Assembly (NCBI GenBank): GCA_964624585.1
Contig: CAZUXE010000004.1
Location: forward strand, 30,888-94,887
DNA length: 64,000 nt
Source: CAZUXE01 sp964624585
Lineage (GTDB): Bacteria > Hydrothermota > Tepidihabitantia > B3-TA06
Direction: 5' to 3'
Shown: piece by piece, positions 36,055 to 44,139 of the stretch
Position numbering within the stretch: the stretch's first letter is position 1
How the letters are laid out: each line of letters starts with the position of its first letter
The notes under the pieces: generated by a model
What the model saw: only the letters and a program-made list of their open reading frames with translations
Told to the model about the DNA's origin: nothing
The model's database searches: none
Position numbers and translations under genes: made by a program

Positions 36055-36859
36055 ATACGTCGAATGGCTAAAGTTGCAAAGTCTTCCGCCATCTGTTGAG
36101 CTGTTTATATACAGAATGCTAGCTTCTCCATTTGCTAACCCATTTGGGCTTTTTGCTCTTGATGACAAAGAGGTTGCAAAAATCAAAGAAGAAAACCCTT
36201 TGGCTTGGACTGCGATACTAAAAAACGATCACTTGACTGTCGCGGCATGGAATCAAAAGCACTCTACGCTGTACCTCAAGAAACTTGTTTATTTTGCTAG
36301 CGGAGCTAAGCTTCGTTCGGAAATGCACACTCTTGAAAAGATTCCTAAAAAGATGTTGGAAATATTCAAAGAAGAACGACCTTTATTGTCAAGATTGTTT
36401 TCCGGCGAAAGCAAGGTGAAACCTAAGGTGGAAGATCTAGTTTCTGATTTAGTTGGCAAGATCTCCGCCGAGTGGTTGGAGGTCAAGGAAAAAGTTGCTT
36501 CTGAGACAAAGGGTCGCGTGAAACTTAAAGGACATGAATTGTCTGCCGCTGGGACACCAACGGCAACCCTTGCTAATGTGATAAAAAAAGCAATCAGGCA
36601 AGTGTTGGCTTTTCACGGGAGAGACAATGCTCTGGATGAGCAATCTTCTAGTTGGATTTTCGAATATTTCAGTAAGATGTTTGAAAGATATTCGAAAATA
36701 TTAATCTCGAGCAAATATTATTATTCGTATTGTTTTAGCCTAAAGGCATTCTTGTCAAAAGATGACCGCTTAACTAATTTTGGCTCAGATGACGCTTTTG
36801 ATGTGTACTCAAAAGACTCGAGCAAGGGTAAAACTACAAAAAAAGTAAATTGGGGTTAA
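36032..36859 (+). CDS. Hypothetical protein next to helicase loader
   Basis: A 275-residue helical protein behind AAGGAGA, overlapping the sigma-like gene by 23 nt and lying 1 nt before the loader gene. No recognised motif; the C-terminus is Lys-rich. A replication accessory role is suggested only by its neighbour. Confidence 0.7.
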   Translation: MINPQVDKYVEWLKLQSLPPSVELFIYRMLASPFANPFGLFALDDKEVAKIKEENPLAWTAILKNDHLTVAAWNQKHSTLYLKKLVYFASGAKLRSEMHTLEKIPKKMLEIFKEERPLLSRLFSGESKVKPKVEDLVSDLVGKISAEWLEVKEKVASETKGRVKLKGHELSAAGTPTATLANVIKKAIRQVLAFHGRDNALDEQSSSWIFEYFSKMFERYSKILISSKYYYSYCFSLKAFLSKDDRLTNFGSDDAFDVYSKDSSKGKTTKKVNWG

Positions 36860-36860
36860 T

Positions 36861-37730
36861 ATGTTATTATTGCAAAAATGGGCAAGAGAAGAACCTGGGA
36901 GACTTCTCGCTATGCTTAGCGATACTTCTGGGGAGTTTCCTATACAATGTATCCTCGATAATGGAACACCAACATCTCCTGTAGGAGAAGGGGTTTGCGA
37001 TAAAGTACTTAGGTCGTATTTCAAACCTGAACGCCGTTGGGTATCGTTATCTGACTTAAAAAGTCTTAAGGAGGCTTGTTCTAGAACATATAAGCAAGAT
37101 TATGTAGAACAACGATTAGGGTGTCCGATGCTCGCAAATCGTTCATGCCCAAAGGGCGAGAGGACAAGATCGCGTTGGATATCTCGCAATTTTGGCGAAA
37201 AATACCTTGGCGTAGCGTTTAAGAAACTTGCGTTTTCAACTGATTCTGAAGAGGAAGAGTTTAAGCAAGTTCTTTTGGGAAGATTTTCTAGAAAAAATAA
37301 AAACCTTATAGTTTACGGCCCATATGGCTCTCAAACAACCGAAGCTTTAGTCGTTCTTGCTGAGGAATTTTGGGGACGTAATTATGATATGAGCTATGTA
37401 AAGTGGAAACGATTGACTGAGACGTTATTGTTGGCTAGAAACTTGGTCGTAAAGAAAGAAGAGATTGCTGCTAGGGAGCGCGTTCGTAGGTATAAAAGAA
37501 AGTTTGTGCTTGTAATTGATGGTTTTACGATGAATGAAACTGACTCAGAGACATTGGTCGCTGCATTTGAGGATATTCTTAATCGGCGTTTGAGTCGCAA
37601 TTTAGTTACGATTATTTCATCAAATGAAGTAAAGGCATTCAAAGAAGGAGATGTCTTAGAAAGATGGTCTAGAGCGTTATCCCCGCTTGTTGGAAACAGT
37701 ACCAGAGTTTCTATTGTGGCTGCAGGGTAA
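36861..37730 (+). CDS. DnaC/IstB-like AAA+ helicase loader with degenerate Walker A
   Basis: A 289-residue protein. NLIVYGPYGSQTT (about 149-160) sits where Walker A belongs, but the invariant Lys is Gln. KFVLVIDGF (about 214-222) is Walker B, and RNLVTIISSNE resembles the sensor-1 strand of DnaC-type loaders. Three cysteines near 73-96 may bind metal. Such proteins load the DnaB helicase (here encoded at 55612). Loss of the Walker Lys suggests weak or no ATP hydrolysis. The last codons form the 5' arm of the structured RNA at 37719. Confidence 0.7.
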   Translation: MLLLQKWAREEPGRLLAMLSDTSGEFPIQCILDNGTPTSPVGEGVCDKVLRSYFKPERRWVSLSDLKSLKEACSRTYKQDYVEQRLGCPMLANRSCPKGERTRSRWISRNFGEKYLGVAFKKLAFSTDSEEEEFKQVLLGRFSRKNKNLIVYGPYGSQTTEALVVLAEEFWGRNYDMSYVKWKRLTETLLLARNLVVKKEEIAARERVRRYKRKFVLVIDGFTMNETDSETLVAAFEDILNRRLSRNLVTIISSNEVKAFKEGDVLERWSRALSPLVGNSTRVSIVAAG

Positions 37731-37839
37731 ACAGATAATGACTAAGCTCACGGTTAGGGGTAGCCCCTAACAGCGTTAACGCCGTTTTCCCTTTTCAAAA
37801 TCTAGCAGGGAAAACGGCGGTCTCATGTTTACCTGCAGC
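37719..37839 (+). ncRNA. Retron-like msr-msd RNA (copy A)
   Basis: Outer inverted repeats 37719-37733 and 37826-37839 (14 bp, one bulged G) correspond to a1/a2. Then an AGC (37745-37747) as candidate branch site; an 8-bp hairpin with a 3-nt loop (37753-37771); and a 12-bp hairpin with a 16-nt loop (37780-37819) as the msd. CTCATG (37822-37827) comes just before or within a2. A terminator follows at 37849, and the retron-type reverse transcriptase lies 0.9 kb downstream. The same architecture recurs at 60053. A riboswitch was considered, but the reverse transcriptase makes a retron template more likely. Confidence 0.68.
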
Positions 37840-37848
37840 TATTAAAGC

Positions 37849-37883
37849 CCGCAGGGTGGAGTACAATCTGCCCTGCGGTTTTT
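37849..37883 (+). terminator. Terminator after the retron-like RNA
   Basis: CCGCAGGG (37849-37856) and CCCTGCGG (37871-37878) form an 8-bp stem followed by TTTTT. Its 3' arm could also pair with the a1 arm (CTGCAGGG, one G-U), so RNA folding may affect read-through to the reverse transcriptase operon. Confidence 0.82.
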
Positions 37884-37911
37884 ACGTGTTTGATTATCAA
37901 AAAGGAGAATC

Positions 37912-38787
37912 ATGTCTACATTTACCCCAAAGTTAGATAAAAAACTTATCAAGAACATGATGGATTGCGAAGATGACGTTTTCGTAGTTAATTTAAGCTA
38001 TCAAGTAATTTCGTGGGAGATTCAGCAGTCGTCTATGTTTGAAGCAGACTCATTAGAGGCAATAAACCAAGAAGGGGGCTTTCAAACAGCTTATTTTATA
38101 AGAAAGAAAACTAGCAAGACTACCGAAGAAGATGAATCTTTAGTTGACAAAGCGGCTAAATTATTCCGTTCGGGGCTTGTGGTGCCATTCTCAGATTTTG
38201 CTACAGCATTTAAAGAGAAAGCGTTTGGAATAATTTGCGGATGGGACGACAAAGACAGGCTTGCGGCATTGTCTGAGAAATATAGCTTAGTCGCCCTTCC
38301 TGGAGTAGCCTCGGTTGGAGTTGTTAGTAAAGATGAAAATCACTGGGCAGTATTGCTATCTCCACATAAAGTGGATACTTCTTCTTTTGTTTTGGATGGC
38401 GAAAAAATAACGCTTGCTAGAGATTTGTCTTGCAATGTAGAGCTTGAAGATAATGTCGAGACAACAGTGGAGGTCTCTGACTTTTCGTTAGTTTCTTATC
38501 GTTACCCTGTCGGTGAAAATATTGGAGACATAAAAGATGGCCAACGCTTGGCGGTTTTCCCAACCCCAACGGTTACCGATAGCAACACAATAGGTGTAGA
38601 TTGGTTTGCACGCGGCGCAGCGTCTCTGGCAGAGTGCGTCCTTAAAGTTCGTGTTGCAGGAAGAACTTTGGATGGACCAATGTGCAAATATTGTTTCAAT
38701 TTGCTCTTGAAAAGTTCCGGAGAGACTTGCACCGCCTGCAGGATTTTTATCCCGCTTAAACAAAAAACTCAAAAGGATGACGAATGA
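37912..38787 (+). CDS. Hypothetical zinc-ribbon protein in retron operon
   Basis: A 291-residue acidic protein behind AAAGGAG, between the structured RNA and the reverse transcriptase. The C-terminus carries CKYC...CTAC (about 258-276), a zinc ribbon. The rest is mixed alpha/beta with no match. Its stop overlaps the reverse transcriptase start (ATGA), so the two are co-translated. It may be the retron's partner or effector protein. No known retron effector family is recognisable. Confidence 0.7.
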   Translation: MSTFTPKLDKKLIKNMMDCEDDVFVVNLSYQVISWEIQQSSMFEADSLEAINQEGGFQTAYFIRKKTSKTTEEDESLVDKAAKLFRSGLVVPFSDFATAFKEKAFGIICGWDDKDRLAALSEKYSLVALPGVASVGVVSKDENHWAVLLSPHKVDTSSFVLDGEKITLARDLSCNVELEDNVETTVEVSDFSLVSYRYPVGENIGDIKDGQRLAVFPTPTVTDSNTIGVDWFARGAASLAECVLKVRVAGRTLDGPMCKYCFNLLLKSSGETCTACRIFIPLKQKTQKDDE

Positions 38788-39875
38788 ATGTTGTATCAAC
38801 CAAAAGGCGATGGAAGGCAAGCTCTTATAAATTTTCAGAACTAGCTTCTGATGAGAGACTTTGGATTATTGACGCTTTAGGATTAGCGTCAGCTTTGGAA
38901 GTGCCGCAAAAAGTCCTTTGGCAATTAACATTCGACAAAAGAGACTGGAACAGATATCTAATACCGAAGCGTAGAAAAGGCTTGCGTGAGCTTTGGGTAC
39001 CAGGACATCTGCGCAAGTCAGTGCTGTACGGCATTTTAAGGAGAATTCTCGATTTGCTGCCTCCATCAGAAAATGCGATGGCGTATTTCAAGTCGCTAAG
39101 TATACTTAAGAACGCCAAGAAGCATGAAGGGAACAAATATCTACTGAAACTTGATTTGACCAACTTTTTCCCATCTATAACAAAAAAGAATATAAAAAAG
39201 GAAATGCAAAAGATTGGTATAGGAGAAGAAGCGGCGTATTTAATAGCTCAGATAGCTACAGATCCGCACGGTCGACTTTCACAAGGTTCACCAGCTAGTC
39301 CAGCGCTTTCGAATCTTGTTATGAGAGAATTTGATGAAGAAGTTTCAAAGATGCTAGCAGGTATGTTTAACGAAAGTGTTGTGTATACTCGCTACAGCGA
39401 CGACCTTGCTTTTTCGACAAAAGATGAAGAGGCAAAACGCTGGTTGTTCAATGAAGGAGAAGAAGAGATAGGCAGGCTTGTAACCGCTCATGGATTCAAG
39501 TTGAACACTCGCAAAACAGCAAAGCGCTCTCCTGGCGGAAAGTTGTGGGTTACAGGGTTTAATATCTTTAGACCAAACAACAGCTCACCAGTGCATGTTG
39601 GTGCCCCAAGAAGAATAAGAGATAAACTGAAAGCAATGGTGCACAATGTTTCCTGCGTTGGTGTTGGGGAGCATAACATTCATACGGTAGCTATTGCACA
39701 AAAGCTTGCTAGGCGCGACCCAGGCAGGGTTATGGAACTAATGGATGTTGCGGCTAGAAAACATTCTGCGGCTTTGTTAGGTTTTGCGCAAATGTACGCC
39801 AACGGAGATGATCGTTGCACCCCATATTTGGTTTCACTGAAAAAGATGTTATCTCGCTTGGATTCGGGGAATTAA
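38784..39875 (+). CDS. Retron-type reverse transcriptase
   Basis: A 363-residue reverse transcriptase. Seen: the retron hallmark NAxxH as NAKKH (110-114); LKLDLTNFFPSI with catalytic D124; QGSPASP (167-173); YSDD (204-207, nt 39393-39404), the active site; HGFKLNTRKT; and the second retron hallmark VTG (256-258). Retron enzymes prime from a branching G in their own RNA to make msDNA. The C-terminal 80 residues are extra. It is encoded with a zinc-ribbon protein upstream and an unknown protein, MoxR and VWA downstream. Group II and diversity-generating enzymes lack the NAxxH/VTG pair. The RNA at 37719 is the likely template. Confidence 0.88.
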   Translation: MNVVSTKRRWKASSYKFSELASDERLWIIDALGLASALEVPQKVLWQLTFDKRDWNRYLIPKRRKGLRELWVPGHLRKSVLYGILRRILDLLPPSENAMAYFKSLSILKNAKKHEGNKYLLKLDLTNFFPSITKKNIKKEMQKIGIGEEAAYLIAQIATDPHGRLSQGSPASPALSNLVMREFDEEVSKMLAGMFNESVVYTRYSDDLAFSTKDEEAKRWLFNEGEEEIGRLVTAHGFKLNTRKTAKRSPGGKLWVTGFNIFRPNNSSPVHVGAPRRIRDKLKAMVHNVSCVGVGEHNIHTVAIAQKLARRDPGRVMELMDVAARKHSAALLGFAQMYANGDDRCTPYLVSLKKMLSRLDSGN

Positions 39876-39876
39876 G

Positions 39877-40584
39877 ATGCAAGTGCAGATTGAATTAAAA
39901 ATAAAAGGAAACTGGTTACATAATCTTACTAACGCAAATATTATGGCGCGAACGTATCAGGACAGAAAAGGAGTTACATTTACTTGCTTTAAGCCTGCAC
40001 CGATAAATAGTAAGAGCGTAGTTATCCCATCAATTTTCGAAAACACCCCCCTGAAAGACATCCATGCGGTATTTAAAGTCTCTGAACTTAGGAGAATTGT
40101 AGCTTCTGGGTGGGATGTTCAAAGTTTTTTTGGGGTGAAAGGTAGGCTGCTAGACGTTAAACGCAACATACTACTTAAAAGTAAAAGAATCCCAATAGTG
40201 CCTCTTCCTGTCGAAGAAGTCCAAGAATGGAGTATTCAAAACGATATATTTGTGCCTCATGCAGTTATGCTGTTGTACGCATATGCAAAAAGACGAAAGA
40301 GTGGCAAAATTATACTTGGATTAGAAGTTGAAACGGCACGAACAGTTTGCAATGTTGAAGATGGTAAAATGGAGATTGAAAATATAGTTAATTGTCAATA
40401 CGAGGAGCAATGCGAAGACTCCACGTATGCAATTTACTCTAAATTGGAAAAACTTACGATTTGGGCTACAGATAACGGCGTAACAACCAGAGCCGCTTCG
40501 AGATTTTTAGATTTTGCAGCAAATCGAATCCCATCTTGCGGGAAAATTTCCGGCAGACAAAAAGAAAGGAACAGCAGTGAGTGA
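39877..40584 (+). CDS. Hypothetical protein between reverse transcriptase and MoxR
   Basis: A 235-residue basic protein starting 1 nt after the reverse transcriptase stop. No domain recognised. Its end overlaps the MoxR start (GTG 40577). Shared operon suggests a common process with its neighbours. Confidence 0.7.
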   Translation: MQVQIELKIKGNWLHNLTNANIMARTYQDRKGVTFTCFKPAPINSKSVVIPSIFENTPLKDIHAVFKVSELRRIVASGWDVQSFFGVKGRLLDVKRNILLKSKRIPIVPLPVEEVQEWSIQNDIFVPHAVMLLYAYAKRRKSGKIILGLEVETARTVCNVEDGKMEIENIVNCQYEEQCEDSTYAIYSKLEKLTIWATDNGVTTRAASRFLDFAANRIPSCGKISGRQKERNSSE

Positions 40585-42118
40585 AAATAAAGCCAATGTA
40601 GCGAAACTAGGGTCGCAATTTGACTCGAGATTGAACAGAAAAATAACAGTAGGTCAAGCATTTGAAATTTTACGCGACATATATACTGATAAAAAATTAC
40701 GGCAACAAGTTGCGGTAATGCTTGTAGGAGACACTGGGATTGGGAAAACAGCTGTTATGAGGAGGCTTGCCAAAGAGGTCGGTGCAGCTTTTTTGCCTTT
40801 CCGTCTACCGGAAAGACAGCCAGAAGATGTGGTTGGATTGCCAAACAGTATAGAATTAGGCTTTAGAGCGGCTATGCTGTTAGACAAAATGACGAGGCAT
40901 GTATTTTTCGAAGGAGAACCGAATCGTCCTAATGAGCTGTCATTAGAAATGGTTACAGCCTTAAACAAGGCTTCTGGCGGTGCTTTTGGAAATGACTTAA
41001 TAAAAGAGTTCAAAGGAAAGCAAAGCAATAATCGAGAACCTGCTTATGAAAATTCTCCTTCAGTTTGGCTTCTTGAGCAGTTATCTAGCAAGCCAACTAT
41101 GTTGCAAGGATTTTCTTATGTCCCTCCGAAAATGTTTACTGCGGCTATTGATCTTCCTGCTGTTTTAGGATTGGATGAAGTTAATAGAGCCTTTTCTACG
41201 GTGGTTGCTCAAGTCTTTCGAGTTCTTTCCGAGAGAGAGCTTGGAGACTTCGATATCCCGCCACATTGGCTCGTTGTTGGTGCGATTAATGGCGGTAATG
41301 AATATTTTACAGAGGAAATGGATGCGGCATTTAAGCGTAGATGGCTTTGGTTGTCAGTGCAGGCTGATGCTAGCGATTGGTTAGGATGGGCGCGAAAAAA
41401 TGCAATCCACCCATTCGTAACATCTGCAATCAACAACAATCCTGAAATAATTGAAAATAAGCCATTGCTTGTCAACCCTGCGAGCTGGGAAAAGGTCTCT
41501 GATATCCTGCACTTCAAGGAGCGTCATCATAAGAAGGATTTATACAGTCTTTTGGCCGGAAACAAGATCTTAGCAAACAAAGCTCGTCAGGGATTGCTTA
41601 CTTTGTTGAGCGGTTACGTCGGGCAAGAGTACGCGCAAATGGTTTTAAGTAAAACCATTGACATTTCACCTTTGAGTATATTTGAACACCCAGATCACTG
41701 GAATGAACAAATCAATAATTTGAAGACGTTAGTTAATTCTCAGCCCTTCATGATTATTGAATTGGCTTATCAGGTGCAGCATCTTTTGAAAATAAAAATC
41801 AACGTAGGCGAGATGACTAAAGATAGGTGGGATAACTTCGCTACCAATATTGGCGCCTTGTTACGAGAAACTCCAGCAGACATGCGGTCAGCTATAATTC
41901 ACAGTCTCATTAAGGAAAATCCGAATGAATGTTGTACAGAATTAAATCCTCGTATACAAAAAAACATTTCAACGGGTGATAGCAAGTATTGGCAAGAAGT
42001 ATTCCAGCAATTAGTAGAGTTAAATAAGGTGGCTAAAACAGTCGAAAAGCAGGCAGAGAATATGGCGAGAAAACAAATAGAAACTCTCGCTGGGGGGAGC
42101 AGTGGCAACCAACCATAA
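40577..42118 (+). CDS. MoxR-family AAA+ ATPase
   Basis: A 513-residue protein. Walker A GDTGIGKT (about 51-58), Walker B LDEVNR (199-204), sensor-like GAINGG, and an Arg-finger region AFKRRWLWL. MoxR ATPases act as chaperones that remodel a partner, usually together with a VWA protein, as here (next gene, 17-nt overlap). The GTG at 40577 was chosen for AAAGGAAC just upstream; an upstream ATG at 40514 lies inside the previous gene. Confidence 0.85.
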   Translation: MSENKANVAKLGSQFDSRLNRKITVGQAFEILRDIYTDKKLRQQVAVMLVGDTGIGKTAVMRRLAKEVGAAFLPFRLPERQPEDVVGLPNSIELGFRAAMLLDKMTRHVFFEGEPNRPNELSLEMVTALNKASGGAFGNDLIKEFKGKQSNNREPAYENSPSVWLLEQLSSKPTMLQGFSYVPPKMFTAAIDLPAVLGLDEVNRAFSTVVAQVFRVLSERELGDFDIPPHWLVVGAINGGNEYFTEEMDAAFKRRWLWLSVQADASDWLGWARKNAIHPFVTSAINNNPEIIENKPLLVNPASWEKVSDILHFKERHHKKDLYSLLAGNKILANKARQGLLTLLSGYVGQEYAQMVLSKTIDISPLSIFEHPDHWNEQINNLKTLVNSQPFMIIELAYQVQHLLKIKINVGEMTKDRWDNFATNIGALLRETPADMRSAIIHSLIKENPNECCTELNPRIQKNISTGDSKYWQEVFQQLVELNKVAKTVEKQAENMARKQIETLAGGSSGNQP

Positions 42119-43667
42119 AACAAACTCTTATGAAGACCTGTCAACTAGAGGTAGTGGCAGTATTGACCCTGAGAAAATTATTCCAGGGTTTGGGATGTAT
42201 GTTAACGAACAGGATCCTGCAAAAATTGACGAAGAAAAGGCTTTGTTGAGATTGCAGGCGGAAGCTACAATCCTCATAGGGGCGTCGAGTTTTTTTGGTG
42301 TGCTGTTGGCCAGCATGACGAAAAAAGTAGACCTTGACGCCCCAGCATTGTTGTCAATGCATTACGACAGTTCTGTAGGTGGAGCTATCTTAAAATACAA
42401 TCCTATGTTTGAAGGAAAGCAACCAATACTCGGCGCTGACGGGAAAGAAACAATAATAGACGTAGCTCTTGATTCTCTTGAGGTGATTTATGTTCTTTCG
42501 CACTACGCCCTTAATCATTTTTTACGAGTCAATAAAATTTGGAAGAAGTTTATGTTTGCTTACCCCAAGCAGACGCTGCGTCAGGTTGTGCATATAGCGG
42601 CGGCACTTACTTTGGATGAATTTGTAAGTGAGCAACTATGCGGTAGCTTAGCTAGGTACAAAGATTTGTTTCCTCTGAGGTATCCAACTGTTAAGAAGTT
42701 TAAGCTAGAGCAGCACCAAACCCTAGAAGGATACGTGTTGACATTATTGAAAAGGCTTGAAAGCACGCAGACACTCAACGGCAGCAACGGCAGCAACGGC
42801 AGCAGTAATGATGGCAGCGGTAGTAGCCGCGAAGCTAGTTCCGAGAGTAAACCTGGAAGCAGCTCCGAAGGGAGCTCTGGAGCCGACCAGAGCGAAGGTT
42901 TGTTGGCTAAAATGCTTCAGGTGTCAAGTTCGAGAATAGGGTATGCAGGCGATATGAATGGTGATACTGTCGATGGCCCTATAGATGCACGTTTGGCGCA
43001 GTGGGAACAATTTGAAACAGCTATCGAAAACCATCTTCGTTCTGCTGTGTCTCAAGCAAAGTCTCGTGGTATTTCCCCAGGATTTGCTGAAGAGATTCTC
43101 GAACAGTTTAGTATTCCGCCAAGGAGGCAATGGCACCTTAAATTAAGGGGCGCGCTCGGCAACTCTTTAGATAGAATTCAGCGAGAAAGGAGGATTTCCT
43201 TAAATTTAAGGAAGTTATCGCTGATTAGAATGAAGCCGAAATATAGCCCTAACATAGTAGTGGCCATAGATACATCTGCGTCTATGGGGCAGGAAGAACT
43301 GCAAATGGCAGTATCCGAAGCCTTTGGTGCAGCAAAGCGCAGAGGCGGCGAATTAACAGTTGTCCAGTGCGATGCTGATATCCAAGCAGTGCAAGTATTT
43401 AGAACTAACCGCTCATGTATTGTTAAAGACTTTAAGGTGAAAGGTCGAGGCGGAACAAGATTTTCTCCTGTGATGAAATGGGTAATGAAACAGAGAAAAC
43501 GAATCCACGCTTTAGTTTACGTAACAGACGGTTATGGAGAACCAAATGTTTTGGAGCCAGAAGGTACAGATGTTATTTGGGTCGTTCCTGAGGAGTTCGA
43601 TATTCCAGCGCCATTTGGAACAGTCATTCAAATAACTCGAGACGAAGAACGGGAAATACGTGCGTAA
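42102..43667 (+). CDS. VWA-domain protein, MoxR partner
   Basis: A 521-residue protein. The C-terminal VWA domain carries the MIDAS motif DTSAS (390-394) with GRGGTRFSPVM and YVTDGYG further on. A low-complexity Ser/Gly linker (about 225-270) joins it to a helical N-terminal half of the metallopeptidase-like VWA group. With MoxR it probably forms an assembly or chaperone machine. Followed by a terminator. Confidence 0.82.
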   Translation: MATNHKTNSYEDLSTRGSGSIDPEKIIPGFGMYVNEQDPAKIDEEKALLRLQAEATILIGASSFFGVLLASMTKKVDLDAPALLSMHYDSSVGGAILKYNPMFEGKQPILGADGKETIIDVALDSLEVIYVLSHYALNHFLRVNKIWKKFMFAYPKQTLRQVVHIAAALTLDEFVSEQLCGSLARYKDLFPLRYPTVKKFKLEQHQTLEGYVLTLLKRLESTQTLNGSNGSNGSSNDGSGSSREASSESKPGSSSEGSSGADQSEGLLAKMLQVSSSRIGYAGDMNGDTVDGPIDARLAQWEQFETAIENHLRSAVSQAKSRGISPGFAEEILEQFSIPPRRQWHLKLRGALGNSLDRIQRERRISLNLRKLSLIRMKPKYSPNIVVAIDTSASMGQEELQMAVSEAFGAAKRRGGELTVVQCDADIQAVQVFRTNRSCIVKDFKVKGRGGTRFSPVMKWVMKQRKRIHALVYVTDGYGEPNVLEPEGTDVIWVVPEEFDIPAPFGTVIQITRDEEREIRA

Positions 43668-43670
43668 AAC

Positions 43671-43698
43671 AAGGCCTCAATAGAGGCCTTTTTTTTTT
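43671..43698 (+). terminator. Terminator of the retron/MoxR operon
   Basis: AAGGCCTC and GAGGCCTT form a perfect 8-bp stem with loop AATA, then a run of ten T (43689-43698). Confidence 0.9.
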
Positions 43699-43710
43699 GC
43701 TTCAGATGGG

Positions 43711-43716
43711 TATACT
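43711..43716 (+). promoter_or_regulatory. Leaderless -10 box (TATACT class)
   Basis: GG-TATACT-TAATT-ATG(43722). The -35 position (43689-43694) falls in the terminator T-run; no TTGACA. No Shine-Dalgarno sequence. Confidence 0.68.
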
Positions 43717-43721
43717 TAATT

Positions 43722-44102
43722 ATGTATTGCGAAATTCACAAAAGAGAAGTAGACGCAAAGTACTGTAATCACCGATGCCCCCATAGATTTCTAAGGCTTC
43801 CGTCCCAGAGCGAATCGAATAAAACTCATTCGTGCAGGGACTACAACTTGTATTGTCGCGATCACAATGAAATCGATGCGGTCAAAAGGTGTGACCCAAA
43901 CTTTGCCATGTTGCACGATCAGTTTGACGGGCTACACAAGACATTTTCCAAGCTTACAGAAAACCAGAGACTAGCTGCTCAAGAGCAGTATGGTAATTCA
44001 TCCAAAGTGGTGTACGATTCAAGCTCTCCTAACGAGGTTAAAGCTGTAAGCAATTCTGGGGAAATGCTTAGGTATGATAGTTTAGAAGAAGACGAAGAAT
44101 AG
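43722..44102 (+). CDS. Hypothetical Cys-rich protein, leaderless
   Basis: A 126-residue protein. The first 60 residues hold eight Cys/His groups (CEIHKREVDAKYCNHRC...HSCRDYNLYCRDH), consistent with a zinc-binding domain; the rest is polar and acidic. First gene of the tail/baseplate unit. No family recognised. Confidence 0.7.
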   Translation: MYCEIHKREVDAKYCNHRCPHRFLRLPSQSESNKTHSCRDYNLYCRDHNEIDAVKRCDPNFAMLHDQFDGLHKTFSKLTENQRLAAQEQYGNSSKVVYDSSSPNEVKAVSNSGEMLRYDSLEEDEE

Positions 44103-44115
44103 GCCACTGAGTGGC
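44103..44115. repeat. Recurrent 13-nt hairpin (copy 3)
   Basis: GCCACTGAGTGGC, identical to 9844-9856, between the Cys-rich gene and the tail chaperone gene. Confidence 0.55.
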
Positions 44116-44139
44116 TACCTGTTTCAAAAAGGAGGCTTT

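Noticed and set aside
37719..37883. Riboswitch for the 37912 operon
   Set aside because: A terminator follows, as in a riboswitch, but no known aptamer is recognised. The second copy has no terminator, and the neighbouring retron enzyme explains the structure better.
39101..39110. TATACTTAAG matching the leaderless promoter pattern
   Set aside because: It lies inside the reverse transcriptase coding region with no ATG or gene start after it.
38784..39875. Diversity-generating retroelement
   Set aside because: No template/variable repeat pair was noticed nearby, and the NAxxH and VTG motifs point to retrons.
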